Shown piece by piece: positions 33,277 to 45,614 of a stretch of DNA of 64,000 nucleotides (position 1 is the first letter of the stretch; each line of letters opens with the position of its first letter). The stretch comes from Salvia splendens (taxonomy: Eukaryota; Streptophyta; Magnoliopsida; Lamiales; Lamiaceae). The stretch lies in NCBI RefSeq assembly GCF_004379255.2, contig NC_056052.1, forward strand, positions 15,346,589 to 15,410,588, given 5' to 3'. The notes beneath the pieces were generated by a model, which was given only the letters and a program-made list of their open reading frames with translations, had not been told where the DNA came from and did no database searches. Both the position numbers and the translations under genes were made by a program.

Positions 33277-35795
33277 CACTCACTCTATAGGATTTGTAGA
33301 TTCTGATACAACAACGTTCTCAATGTTCACATCTGTTTTCATCTACCAAAGTGTGTATGTTACACTACTGCCTGTAGAAGTATTAACAGCAAACTATAAT
33401 TACTACTGCGGCATGGAGGAAGATCTCGGGGCCATTTCTTGCAGAACTCTGATCGAGACCGGGGAAGAAACAGAAGCAGAGTGGAGGAGAGGTGTACCAA
33501 CCAGAGTTGAACCCTCGTTAGCAGATGGTGGGGATTGATCATCGCTGATGGCAACCGTGGTTTGTTGCAGCTCGATTTCTGTAGCTGACTGAGGGGCGAA
33601 TCGGGGACTATCTATTAACTGATGGTCATCTTCCACGACTGACATGACCGTGCTAGTATCTGGGTGGATGGTTGAATCGTCTGTGAAAGTGCCCATTTTT
33701 CTCCTCCTCCGAGCTGCCTTTCCCCATCCGTGGATTGTGTCTCGTATGTTGCGTGGGATCAGAGCTGCCTTGTAGTTCGTCCCCTTCTAAACAATGAAAA
33801 TAAACAAAACATTAAAAGAGAGCAATCTAACATAGACATACACATGTCCGTGTTATTGAGGATTGAAGCTTCGTATCACCTGTGTAACTAATGCATAAAG
33901 AGGTAGGGTGCTGTAGCTGCACAAGAATTGCCCTGCAAACCTGGAGAAACACCAGAATCTTAATCTTAGTTTTTCTTCGGGGGTTGGCAAAAGTTGAAGT
34001 CAGCACGTGACCCTAAGGCGTACCCAACAAATATTCGTAAATATACTAGTAAGTGGCTCCTTATGAAGCAAGACTTGTAGCCAAACTGCCACTGCAATGT
34101 AAGACAAAGATTCGTCACAACTTCCTCATTCACGATGTTGTAATTCAAGCATATCACAACCTTTCACTTCAGTCATCGAAGTATCCATTGTAAACAAATT
34201 GTGACATTTGTGGGAAAGCCATAGTTTGATGAATGATGAATTTGGACTCCTGATGCTAGACATATCTTTCTCGAAAATATTAATTCCAGAGCATGCCAAC
34301 TTTGAGAACTTATATCAAAGCTCATTAAAATCCCGTGATCTTTTCACATCATATTCTTGACTACAAAGAAAATTAACCAAAGCAAGAATGGAGGACATTA
34401 CCCAGAACCAGAAGAATGAAGTGAGCTCAAATGAATTCTGCAATAGCGTTAATGTAGAAATCATTAGTGTTACATTTATTTTTTGACGGGAGCATAACAT
34501 ACACCACTAGGTGATTCGAAGGAAACACGCAGACATTACAGACATGCACAACTCATACGTGAATATCCAATAGAAGTAGCAAACCTGGAACAGGACTAAA
34601 TGAATCAAGGTCAGCAACAGCTCTGGCTTCTTGAACCAAAACAGTTCATCTCGGGGTCTAAACTTAGGTCAGTTAAAACTCCCAGTTATTCCCGCACTCT
34701 CTAGTGCCAAGGTTTTTATGATATGTTGCAGCTTTGTGCCAACAAGTAGAACAAGCTGCAATTTAACACAATCTGCTATTTAAATAAAGAAATTTCCTAA
34801 ATTTTTTTCCCATTTATGTATGCAACTTATTGAGCATAAAACTAGTCCTAAGCTAAGACACATAATCTCAAGTATATATCCAATAATAAAATATGCTTCT
34901 GTTGTGTAACTTACGGTGACAGGAATAAGTGCAATCCAGAAGTAAAGATGGGAATCCTGCAAAAAAAGTTGAAGAAAGAAGATCAAATACGTGGACAAGA
35001 AATCAATTGAAAGGCACATAACATAAACATTACTGCTAAAGTGGTGGTAGGAGTATCCGAAAGCGAAGTGGACCAGGATATGATTGCAATGTTGCACATG
35101 TAAATGAGTTGTATTGAAAAAATATAGACAATCTTCTCTAGTGATAATGTAGTTTCACCAGAAAATGACACATGGTCAATCTCATCATTTCCGAGAGAGA
35201 GAGCTTTTAACTAACCAACCTTTTACATTGAAAAGCATAAAAGCTACAACGAATCCCCAGAGTGGAGCGCTGTAAAATCCACAAGAGTGTGTCAGAAAGC
35301 TTTCACGATGATCATAGAGCAACACATATATTTAACGGATTTTAACTAATTAGATTCGTACACAGCTCAGGCCAGCTCATACTAGAAGTAAAATTCTGGG
35401 ATTAGATTACACAATTAGAGAGCAAGTGCCCTTAATCCTTCATTTATTGGCACATGATAAATCGTAAAAAGTACTATTAACAGTTTATCAACATTAAATT
35501 CAGTTATTCTAGCTCCGCTGTCAGTGAAAATGATAGGAGCTTGGAATTCTGCCAATCTAGCAGAGAACTTTTGCCTTAGTTTAAGAAGTATGAGTATAAT
35601 GTTTGAGTATGAAGATTGTTAGAATTATTGACCATTTAATAATAGGACAATTGTCAGCATTTTCCACACCTGACACCAACTATCCTTTGAAACTCTTCTT
35701 CCATAGAACGAATCATGTAGCTGTGGAAATCATATGTTGATGTGAGGTTGTGGTTCTGCCATAAAAGAGAAATAGAAAAGTAAACACTAAGCTTA

Positions 35796-36366
35796 GAGCA
35801 TCTCCAATGGCGGACGTCCGGTCGGACATCCGCGACGGGCGACCGGGACGTCCGCCATTGTAACGAAGCAACTCGGATACGGACGTCCCGTAAGGACGTC
35901 GGATGTCCTCGGGCGTCCGGGCGACGGGCGGGCGGACGTCCGCCATTGTGACGTCCGGTATTAATTTTTTTTTTTTTTAAAACTCTATATATACGGCTCG
36001 TTGAACTTCAGCACGCTATTATCGAAGAGGTTTGGACGCGGAGGGGTTGACGTTGATGTGATTAATTTTTTTTGTTTTATTACTATGTAAATTTTTTTTT
36101 CGAATCATGTATGTTTTTTTTAATGAAGTTGTTAATTTTTTCCGTTCGTATTCGTGTTGAAATTTTATTTCCGTAAACGTAAATTGATTTATTTGTGAAT
36201 TTGTGATTTTTTTTATTGCGGGAAGTCCTAGTGGGAAGGGCGGATTGTGCAGGAGAAGTCCTAGTGACGTGGCAGTGGGATGGGAAGTCCTAGTGACATG
36301 GCAGGAGGTGTTTTAGGGAAGTCCTAGTGGATGTCCGAGTGGGACATCCGTGCATTGGAGATGCTC
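35796..36366. mobile_element. PIF/Harbinger-type MITE in MLO intron 7
   Basis: Terminal inverted repeats GAGCATCTCCAATGG and CATTGGAGATGCTC are flanked by TTA at 35793-35795 and 36367-36369, the classic 3-bp Harbinger target. The 571 bp hold CG-rich ends (GGACGTCCG motifs), a TATATATA word near 35990 and no transposase frame. Confidence 0.85.
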
Positions 36367-37449
36367 TTAATGTGTCCAAGTCAAAACTTAAATTGATGCA
36401 AATCCAACGGAGAGTAAAGTGGCATAAGGCAAATCCATGTACGGGAAAACATAGAGATAAAATAATTATCTATCCATAGCAGCATTTGTGAGGTGCATAT
36501 TTGTATGGAAAGTTGACAAATTGGTTATATAAGATGTCATCTTTCGAAGAAAATGGCATATAAAAGAAATGCCAAAGAGATCAAAGTATGAGACATCTAT
36601 AATAATTGCTTTCATGAGTGTCAATAGTATTCGTGCATATAGGCGTTTCTAAATTATAGGTTTGCGAGATAAGTCATCCTATGTGTATACACTGGATTCA
36701 AGTAACTGTTAGGACAGAAATTTCTGCAGCCTAAAAACCCAACATCATTTTGCAATAAATTGTCCTGACTTGTCGTTGTGTTTGGAAACAAATATTGAAG
36801 TGATGGAACTTTTTCATGGAGAACAACGCTTTGAACATGAATCATACAGTACATGTTTTTCCACTTTAGAGAATAATGACATGAAGTTAATGTTCACGTA
36901 CCGTGATGAATCCTTATCGAAGGGTAAGGTAATCTGCACGAGCAACTGAACTCCCAAACTGGCGGAAGAAGCACGTCTGGATATGCATCAATACTATCTA
37001 ATCAGATGAATATTGTGTGTAGCCTCTCATAGAGCATTATCTTAAAACATCAACTATTGAAAACAAATACTTGTAAATGAATGGACAATATGAATTTAGC
37101 GAGTGAAATGAAGAAAAGTTCCCTTGTGCAAATAGATATCTTAACTAAATCATTCAAGATTATGATATAACCATAATCCATGTTAGACAGCAACAATATT
37201 GATCTACTCATGCAAGATCTCAGTGAACCTACCACCCAAACGAAAAAGTTGTTCCTCTGCATAGGAGTTGATGTATGGAGTCTCACAAAAGTTGATTGCC
37301 TCTGCAGTGTCATTGCTCTGGTTTTTTCTGCACAGGTGAAAATGCAAAGGGAAATATTAAAGCTACTGACTCGGTGATGCCCAGAGCATGAGTCTTAGTT
37401 GAATTATCCTTTTTGTTCACTTCCACTTCGAGTTCCAGTATTAAAGTTA

Positions 37450-37635
37450 CTCCCTCCGTCCCACTATAAGTGATTGATATTCCATTTTTCGTCGCCCCAA
37501 GTGATCAATTTCCTTTTTAGCTTTTACTCTCTCCTACATTATTCTCTCTCTACTTCTCTACTTTATTCTTTCTCCTATTAACTCAATAAATATCATTTTC
37601 TTAACTCACGTTCACTTGAGGTGAGACGGAGGGAG
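37450..37635. mobile_element. Stowaway-like MITE in MLO intron 5
   Basis: The ends are CTCCCTCCGTCCCAC and GAGACGGAGGGAG, flanked by TA. It is 186 bp and lies between exons 6 and 5. Confidence 0.85.
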
Positions 37636-39442
37636 TATAAAATATATGAAAATTACTTACAGGCATTTAGAGGCAAAGAGCTCAAGTTATATAGAAATTC
37701 TGATATCATAATGTGAAGGGAAAATATTATAGTTATTAAATATTACATGATTTTCCACTAAGTTTTTTGATGGGGTAATCATGCAACATGCTATAATACC
37801 CAGGCCATAAAAACCATATCTGCTCAAAACTCACTGGCTACCATTATATAAAAAAGATTCCAAGGAACATCAGAATTCTTATTGAAGTTACTAGTTATCG
37901 TTGAATGATTTTCCTCTCTAAAGTTTAAGCTTATATGAAATTATCAACAGAAATTCATTTCTAGCCAGTAGCCAGAGCATGAATCCATTTTAACCACAGA
38001 CTATATGCTACCTACTTGAGGTGTGAGCCAAATCAAAACGGTGATAAGTTAATTCGGCAAATCTTGAGATTTTAAGCACAGGATAGCAGAATGGGGTGAA
38101 ATATTTCATTGGTATAACTCTCTCCTCAAATAAAGTTAGCATTTTAGTCTATAGCCTTCATTGGCAGTTTACTAAGGGGCTATTTTCAGTTCCTTCAAAA
38201 TCCATGTCTGATACTAAAATTCAAAAGAAGCATAATTTCAAGAATTCATAGTGAGAAAAACGGATGTCACAGTAAATAAGTTACAAGGTCCAATTGCGGT
38301 ATAAACAAATTGCTTTGTATTTACCACTTTAAGAGTTATGCCTGTCCAAGTGAGCCTCATCCTCCCATGCTCTCCAACTGTGAATCTAGTAGAAATGTTG
38401 AGCAACAAATATTAGAACTCTTAAAGGGGCAAACAAGGTCATATTCATAAACTTTTGAAATAATAGAAAATACGTAGTGGAATCTCTTAACTTGATAAAA
38501 GGATTGAAATAAATTCGAAAAATATTTTTAGAAATGCCATATATGAAAATAGCCTGATAGGTATTTCAGTAGTAAATACACTGAACCATCAAAGTACTAC
38601 CTTTCCAATTGCCAACAACATTGTTAGGCAGCTGTAAGATACGTGTGTAATCGCCATAACAAAAATGAACCTATGGAGCTGCTCGAGTCCTTCATATGAC
38701 ACAAACGGTTCGCTGTTCTGCACGGGAGGTCATAAACTCTGTAAGTTTGTAAAGAGATATAAAAAGATTAAACCATATGACAACTATGGGAAAGAAACAT
38801 AAGTGTGTATTTTGACTCATGATTTTATTACAATAACATGCCTCTGAGCAAGTATTCTTATTTAGATCCATCAACATTCTCCTGTGTGAGCAATGACCAA
38901 AGAAGGTCATCAGAAGCCCACGCTCCTGTAAATCTTTGGTTTCCTCATCAACTTCTTTCTTTGTGCATGGGGCAAATGCACTGTCATAGAACTTCGAAGG
39001 TATGCAAATGTTTGATATAATGCTCGAACTTGCAGTGAGGAGAAGGGATATGAACCCGAGAAGCATCAACTCTGTAGCAGCAGTGTCACTACGTGAGGCA
39101 AGGAGTGGAAAAGAACCAATGTTGCAACAATACGGAACCACCAAAAGAAAAGCTTTCCATAGACCAAACGGCTCCCATTCTACAAGACTCTCAATACAGA
39201 ATTGCATGAATCATCGCATTACCTTCCTTCATTTTCTCAACAGCGGCAAGCAAAGGTTTCCGATCAGTTTTCTTCAGCCACTAAAAATTAAATTATAAGA
39301 ATGTGTAAGCTCATGGATGTACGATTGCTAACAAAGTTGGAGATATATACATTCCTACTTTTCTGTACCTTTTAATAAGCATAACACTACCAGTACTACT
39401 GCAACACAAAGAATTTCGTAATAACAACAAAACTAAGGGACA

Positions 39443-39618
39443 ACTGGGGGCATCTATGTAAGGAGCTATATACACGAATAATTTGTCGCCATTCCTACCA
39501 ATGTCCACTGACTTACTTAAATCAAGTAATATTGAATTACTAGATAAAATATTTCCACAATGTGCAGACGATTTCATGAGTCAAAACTCAGAAGAAATAG
39601 CAAACATATACTCCATTG
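39443..39618 (-). repeat. MLO intron 1 segment also present at 9250-9425
   Basis: 176 bp with three mismatches to the copy beside the Reina LTR, in inverted orientation relative to the window. The surrounding intron does not match the flanks of the other copy. Confidence 0.85.
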
Positions 39619-39939
39619 TCTCCATCAACAAAGCCAAACAGCCTAACAATCCAAACCATCCATTACAGAAATCGAAACAGAGTATCCTTAAATCAAACAG
39701 AGATACTGCATTTATCAAAAAAAAACAAGAAACATGGCATAACACAAGTATAACAAGAAACAGGCAAGAACTTCAACATTAAACAGAATGCAACTCACAA
39801 GTCCCAACTGGTGAATTGATCGCTCCACAAGCAGTGAAACAAAAACAAACATGGTCAAAACAGAAGCCACGGACCATGTTGGAGTCAGAGCCAAAGACCT
39901 CAGATTTATATCATTTTCTGAGGCTTCGGATTCAGACAT

Positions 39940-40841
39940 TCTCGTAAATTCAAACACAAAATCCACAGCTCCCCCCAAAACTCAATGCTTCAATTAAACC
40001 ACAAGACATTGCATCAAAAACACAGGTATAAAACAAAATCCACTTTGTTACACAACTAAATTAAAAAAAAAAAAAAACCTCACACTACTCTTAAAAAGCA
40101 GCCATTGTTTTCGGTCTTAGATTCTATGAATAAAAAAGAGGGGTCGGAAAAACAAAACAAGATTTCATTTTTAGTCACAAGAAAAGATGGAGTTTTGAGA
40201 TGGAAAGGAGAACAATTTGTCGGACAAAGATGAGATGAGACAAGAAAGTTGTTTTCAATCCCAACAGAGGTATATGCTGATATAACTATCATATTTAATT
40301 TTTTTTTTATGAAAAAACATTCTCCAAGGGAGGAGGTAATAGAGAATGTATTAAACCTTTTTCATTTTCAAGAAGTATTTTTACCTCCCCATCAATAGAG
40401 AGGTAAAATCTTATAATTACTATATTTACTTATCAATATAAAGGTAAAATTTTATAACTACCATATTTGTTTTCTTTTAATGAAAAACTCTTCTCCAAGG
40501 GAAAGATATTTGAAAAGGTATTACACTTTACGTTTTTTAATGCATTTTGTACTATTATTTTATTTTTAAAAAAATAATTTACCTTTTTATATATTTTTTC
40601 TCTTTAGAAGGTATTTTTTTAGAATGATATATTTCAGTTTTTAAGAAAGATAAATACATAATATATATTTTCTAAAGATGCTATAAGAGGAAGAAAGTGT
40701 TGAAAGAGTTAAATCAGAGTCAATGAAGGCTGATAGCTGTATTTAAGGTTTCAAAAATTGTTGCTTTGGTGAGCTCGCTCACTCCTCTCTGTTGAATCTT
40801 GAATCCAGTTGAAGCAGAGTGTGCACGAATACAAGCAATAA
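39940..40841. other. upstream flank of MLO with an imperfect direct repeat
   Basis: No gene found. ATAACTATCATATTT...CATTCTCCAAGGG near 40281-40330 recurs as ATAACTACCATATTT...CTTCTCCAAGGG near 40455-40501, an imperfect repeat about 175 bp apart. The MLO promoter should lie here, but I cannot place a TATA box with confidence. Confidence 0.5.
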
Positions 40842-42014
40842 GACTAAAGGTTCATTTTGATCCTTAACATATTATGATTTTTTATTTTGGTTCTAAACAT
40901 TATCTTTTAAATTATTCGGTCCCTCACAAATAAAAACAGGTCACATTTGGTCTATTTTGGACGGTTCCGTCAAAAATTTGACGATCAATGAATTTTAAAC
41001 CTATTTAGACCAGATTAAGTTAATAAATAATTTTATTATGCATAATTTAACTGGATTAATTAAAATGAATTAATTTACCAAAAATATAAATATATTATTT
41101 ACCAAAAAATTCTCATTCCCATCACTGCTCTCTCCCTCAAATTGAAAATAGGGTATTCCAAAAATTGATCTTCCATCAAGTCAGCACGCAAGTTTGGGGA
41201 TCCCCCGTCGCTAAGAATGAACCTTTAATCGAAGTTTGGGGCTGTCGGACCAAGATGCGAGTCGGCTGTTCGAATAGCAGCGGCTATGGCGAGAGAACCA
41301 GCGAGGAGTTAGGGACTGACGGTAGGCAGCACCCCACGGCTGAAGCACGAAGGCCACGACGGCGTATGAACTGCCACAGTCGAGCTTCATCTCAGATTCG
41401 CGATGAGGAATGAGATCAACAATGCGTGTCGCCACTCACCGAAGACGGGGGTGGTTTCGACTAGGCTGTCCGAGAGGCGCTGCGGTGAGGTTGAGAGTGT
41501 GAGGGCAACTGGGAAAAGAGGAGGGAGGCACCTCACCGCTACACGCCGACGATGGACCAGACGAGAAGAGAGGCGAAGTAGCGGCTGTGGTGAAACAGAG
41601 AGAGTTTTGGCTCACACGCCGGCCACGGTTAGTGCCCCGTTGGAGTCGGTATGAGGGCAGCAAAAGATGGTCGGTAAAATTGACAGAAAGGGGTAGAGGA
41701 GGAGCGCTGACTTGCGGGAGGAGGGATGCTTCATTAATTTCAGTTTGAGAGGAAGAAAAACAACGAGAATAATATTTTTTTGTTGAATAATAGTATATTT
41801 TATTTTCTGGTAAATTAAATAAATTAATTATAACTTGTTAATTCAGTCATAATAGGTTTGAAATTCGTTGACCGTCAAATTTTTGACGGAACCTTCCAAA
41901 ATAGACCAAATGTGACCCGTTTTTATTTGTGAGAGACCAATAATTTAAAAAATAATGTATTGGACCAAAATAAAAAAATCGCAATATGTTAAGGACCAAA
42001 ATGAGTCTTTAGTC
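40842..42014. mobile_element. non-autonomous Mutator-like element with long terminal inverted repeats
   Basis: The ends are GACTAAAGGTTCATTTTG and the complement of CAAAATGAGTCTTTAGTC. Inverted arms extend about 190 bp (40842-41040 against 41815-42014), including TTGACGGAACC/GGTTCCGTCAAA. A 9-bp target duplication with one mismatch flanks it (AAGCAATAA at 40833-40841, ATGCAATAA at 42015-42023). The central 41165-41680 is GC-rich, with frames of about 80 codons on both strands. No transposase is visible. Confidence 0.82.
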
Positions 42015-42970
42015 ATGCAATAAATATGATATGTCGGACCGCGTAATTGATGATTATTCTTTCTAATTAGTAATCAATTCTCACCGCTCTTATTTTCACC
42101 CAACCCTATACTTATACTTGGGAATCAAGATTAGGGGCAAGCTCGCTTAATTTGAACTGGAATTTTATCAGATTAAAACATTTACATTCGATTTTGATTT
42201 TAATTTTGATTTAATCCAAATACTAACAATAAAATTAACATATAATCAATTCAATAGACAGTGATTAAATTTAGTTATAATTATAAAATGTAAAATATTT
42301 TATAATGAGAATTTTAGGATATATGCTTAAACTTGAAAATTAATAAATAATAGTTTTATTAAAATATATGACATGTGATAAAGCGTGTAATAAACCTTGA
42401 TTTGTTGAGTAATTTAATATATAAAAACAGATAATGATGGATCGTGACAATTAACATCTAATTTTAAAATTTGTAAAATTAAAATCAGCACATATATATT
42501 TGAAAATTTTCAAAGCATATTTTAAAATTTATATTATTTCTTATATTGAATTCGAATTATTAAATTTATTTATCTATTATTGTGATTAAAAATCTACTAG
42601 AGTTGCGATCAATGTCGAACCCTTCTTAAAGACCGAACTAGAGACCAAATTAGCGCCCTCCATTTTCTTAATCTTGTAGTTAGGATTAATTTACAATTAA
42701 TTTAATAGTTTATTCAATAAAAACTTATTTATTTATTTATTTATTATTTATTATTTTTATAATTTTTATATAATTTTTTTTATTCAATAAAAACTTGTCG
42801 GAGTAAATAATGAACTATATTCACTAAATAATGAACTAAATGAATGTATGTTATGAAGTAATTTTGATATGTTATTGAAATACATTAATCATATAACAAA
42901 TTTTAGTGTTAAACGTTAAGCGGTAGTAAAAAACTATATTCAATAAATAATGAACCATATGAACGTTAGT
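42015..42970. other. AT-rich intergenic DNA, nothing recognised
   Basis: No coding frame, MITE ends or gene-like signal found. Confidence 0.5.
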
Positions 42971-43469
42971 AGGGGTGAGCAAAAAAATCGGAAACCGAAT
43001 ATCCAAACCGAAATTTTAAAATTCGGTTCGATTTTTTCGGTTTTTCGGTTTGGTTCGGTTTAAAAAACCGAAAAACCGAAAAACCGAATTATATATATAG
43101 TCTATTAATTTAATATATTATATTATATATAATATATATATTCTTTTAATATATTCAACTATATAATATATATTATATGTATTATTAATTTTATATTATA
43201 TATAAATATTCTATTAGTATATATAAAATAAAATAAAATACACATATATAAATATATATTTATATTATATTTATTTTTTTCAGGTTTTTTCGGTTTTTTT
43301 TTCGGGTTTTTCGGTTTTGTTCGGGTTTTTTGGTTTTTTAAGTTCGGTTTCGGTTTATCGGTTTCGGTTTTTCGGGTTCGGTTCGGTTTGGATTTTGAAC
43401 TAAATTCGGTTTTTCGGTTTTGGTTCGGTTTTGACAAAAAACCGAACCGAAACCCGAATGCACACCCCT
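42971..43469. repeat. AACCGAA/TTCGGTT hairpin element
   Basis: The ends are AGGGGTGAGCA and TGCACACCCCT (inverted). Long runs of AAAACCGAA at left face TTCGGTTTTTCGG at right, around an AT-rich centre at 43090-43260. AGT occurs on both sides as a possible 3-bp target. It is better preserved than the relative at 1036-1815. It has no coding capacity. Confidence 0.7.
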
Positions 43470-43884
43470 AGTAATGAAATAAATATGACATTTTATTGAA
43501 ATACAATGTTAACTATGTTAAACGTCAAGCAGTAATAATGAAAAATTATTAATTCATTCAGTAATGATATTACTTCATTCCATTAGTTTATTACTTCATT
43601 TATTACTTAATTCTATTAGTTTTTACTCCCTCTGTTTAACAGTGAAGACGTTTCTTTTCGACACAGAGACTAAGAAAGTGATGTTTAGTGTGCTAAGTAG
43701 ATTTGTTAATAAAGTAGAATGGTTTTATTTTTAATTTATTTTTTATGTTTATTTAATTAAATTGTCATATTTATTTAATTTTCAACTTAAGTTTGTATTT
43801 GAATAAAAATGGATCCTACATCATTTTCTAAACATGAATTCATTTCAAAAATATAATTGAAATTTCTCAAACAGCAATCCTGCA
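43470..43884. other. intergenic DNA with a one-ended MITE remnant
   Basis: TACTCCCTCTGTTTAACAG near 43625 resembles a Stowaway terminus, but no matching second end was found. Otherwise nothing is recognised. Confidence 0.4.
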
Positions 43885-43887
43885 TCA

Positions 43888-44997
43888 GGCTATCCACAAT
43901 GGCGCCTAGCGCACCGCCTAGCCGAGGGCCGGCGCTAGGCGGTCGCTAGGCGAACCATTGCAGCCTCCGAAAACCGCCGAGCGGTTTTTCGGAATTAAAA
44001 ATCGCCTAGCGCTAGGCGGTCGACGGGCGCTGGGCGATCCGCTCGGCGCCATTGCAGCGTCGGGATCGCCCAGCGCATCGCCCAGCGTTTTTTTTTTTTT
44101 TTTTTAAATTTTCCCGACACTATATATACGCGATTTGCACTTCATTTTCATTCGCACCACTTGTATTAACGAGTACTCTCTCTATCTTAATTTCTATACA
44201 AGATCAACACCGAGAAATGAGTAACGCGGGTGATAGTAGTGGAGGTAGTGGGGGGGACGCTGAGGAGTACGAACGTAGAATGGCCGAAGCGTTTGAGGCA
44301 TATACCAACCGCGGGATAGACCAATGGATGCAAAGAGCCTTGCAGCCGGCGGTACCTCGACCTCGGCCAGTTGTCCATCGCCGACAAGCGATTGATCGTG
44401 ATCATGTCTTAATGTACGCCTGTATTATCATGCACAACATGATTGTCGAAGATGAAGGTGTACAACTGACGGATTGGGCCAACGAAGATAATGAAGCCGG
44501 TCCAAGCCACGGCGTGGTCGTCCCCAACGCACGGAGTGGGGTACCTCACGATGAAGCCGCCCTCCTCCAAGCACATGCCGGCATGCGTCAAACGGAAGCT
44601 CATATTCGACTCCAAAAGGATTTAATTGAAGAGTTATGGGCGCGGAGGACTGCTCGGAGTTAGTTTTTTTTATTTATGTAATTTTGTAAATTGTACTTTT
44701 TTTAATGTAAATTTTATTATTAATGTACTTTTTTAAAATTTTAGTACTTTTCTAAATTTATTGTACTTTTTTAATTTATTGTACTATTTTTAAAATTAAA
44801 ATAGTATTATTAATGTTTCCCGTATATGTCTCGTAAATTAAATTCTGTATATTGTGTTATTAGTGATGTGGCTATTGATGTGGCTGGGCTATTTATGATA
44901 TGGCTAGGCTATGGCTGGGCTATTTCTGATGTGGCAGGAGGAGTTTGTGGCTGGGCTATGGCTGGGCTATTGCTGGCTATTACCACTGTGGACACCC
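43888..44997 (+). mobile_element. PIF/Harbinger deletion derivative
   Basis: Terminal repeats GGCTATCCACAATGG and CCACTGTGGACACCC are flanked by TCA (43885-43887 and 44998-45000). A TATATATAC word at 44121 precedes the residual transposase frame. It is 1110 bp, too short to be autonomous. Confidence 0.8.
44217..44663 (+). pseudogene. residual Harbinger transposase frame
   Basis: This 148-residue frame starts at an ATG at 44217 (MSNAGDSSGG). Its N-terminal part resembles the start of the autonomous protein. Near residue 60 it jumps to the C-terminal signature ACIIMHNMIVEDE, found at the end of PIF/Harbinger DDE transposases, and finishes EELWARRTARS. The catalytic core is absent. The frame is intact across the inferred deletion, so a short fusion protein could be made, although I have no sign that it is. 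Confidence 0.7.
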
Positions 44998-45611
44998 TCA
45001 TTGAAAACATGAATCAATTTCAAAAACATGATTGAAATTTCACAAATCTGTATCATTTCATAAACATGAAATCATTTCACAGCTCTGCATTCAACATTCA
45101 ACAACCAACACCTTTGACAGTCTCTTCACCTCCCCCTTTCTGGGCGACGAACTTGGTTCCCCGTCGTCGATTGCAAGCCGTAGAGGCCTCCTGCGAGCTC
45201 CACGACCACTGATTGCAAGCCGTAGAGGCCGGTTGCAAGCTCTACGGCCGCCGGTTGAGTAGCTACTCCTCTCTACTTATGGCTTTCAAGCCTTCAGATT
45301 GAAGAAGACACCAACCATCTGGCCGCAATCATCCCCCATATAGAAATTAGGGTTCCGGAACGTAGCGAGGAAGATAGAATCAGATAGAGGATGGAGAAAA
45401 CGAGAAGGGGGAAGAGAACAAGGTGCGATTTCTGGAAGGGGGGCAAAAATTAGGGTTTGAGTGGACGGCGGAAAGAGGGAAGAGGGAGAGAAATCCATTA
45501 AAGAGAGTGTGTGATGGGAAGAATGACGCTTCATTTAGGATTTGGGGAAGGGTGAAATTTTTTAGTTAATTAATTTATCATCAAAGAGTAATAAGGGGTG
45601 TTTGATTAGTC
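44998..45611. other. intergenic DNA with short internal repeats
   Basis: GATTGCAAGCCGTAGAGGCC occurs at about 45168 and 45210. AAACATGAATCAATTTC-like words at 45007 echo those before the Harbinger element at 43836. No gene recognised. Confidence 0.4.
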
Positions 45612-45614
45612 TTA

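Larger units (their letters stand above)
33403..39939 (-). pseudogene. MLO-family seven-transmembrane protein gene (MLO11/14 type), disrupted
   Basis: MLO proteins are plasma-membrane seven-helix proteins with a C-terminal calmodulin-binding site. Fifteen exons follow family order: 39799-39939, 39223-39280, 38842-39071, 38601-38717, 38325-38385, 37233-37327, 36902-36976, 35670-35755, 35220-35269, 34915-34956, 34585-34755, 34402-34437, 34024-34091, 33880-33940, 33403-33786. Landmarks: SLALTPTWSVASVLT (exon 1), ELMLLGFISLLLTASSS (3), [17 protein letters not shown] (4), RPRDELFWFKKPELL (11), LCSYSTLPLYALVTQ (14), IHGWGKAARRRRK (15). Exons total 1675 nt (557 codons after one frame correction). 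Lesions: TAA at 38329-38331, TAA at 36914-36916, TGA at 34669-34671, a one-base excess at the exon 9/10 join, and Lys for Met at the start of exon 15. The start is the ATG at 39939. Confidence 0.9.

Noticed and set aside
43625..43884. Second Stowaway element
   Set aside because: Only one end (ACTCCCTCTGTTTAAC) is visible, and no inverted partner or TA flank was found.
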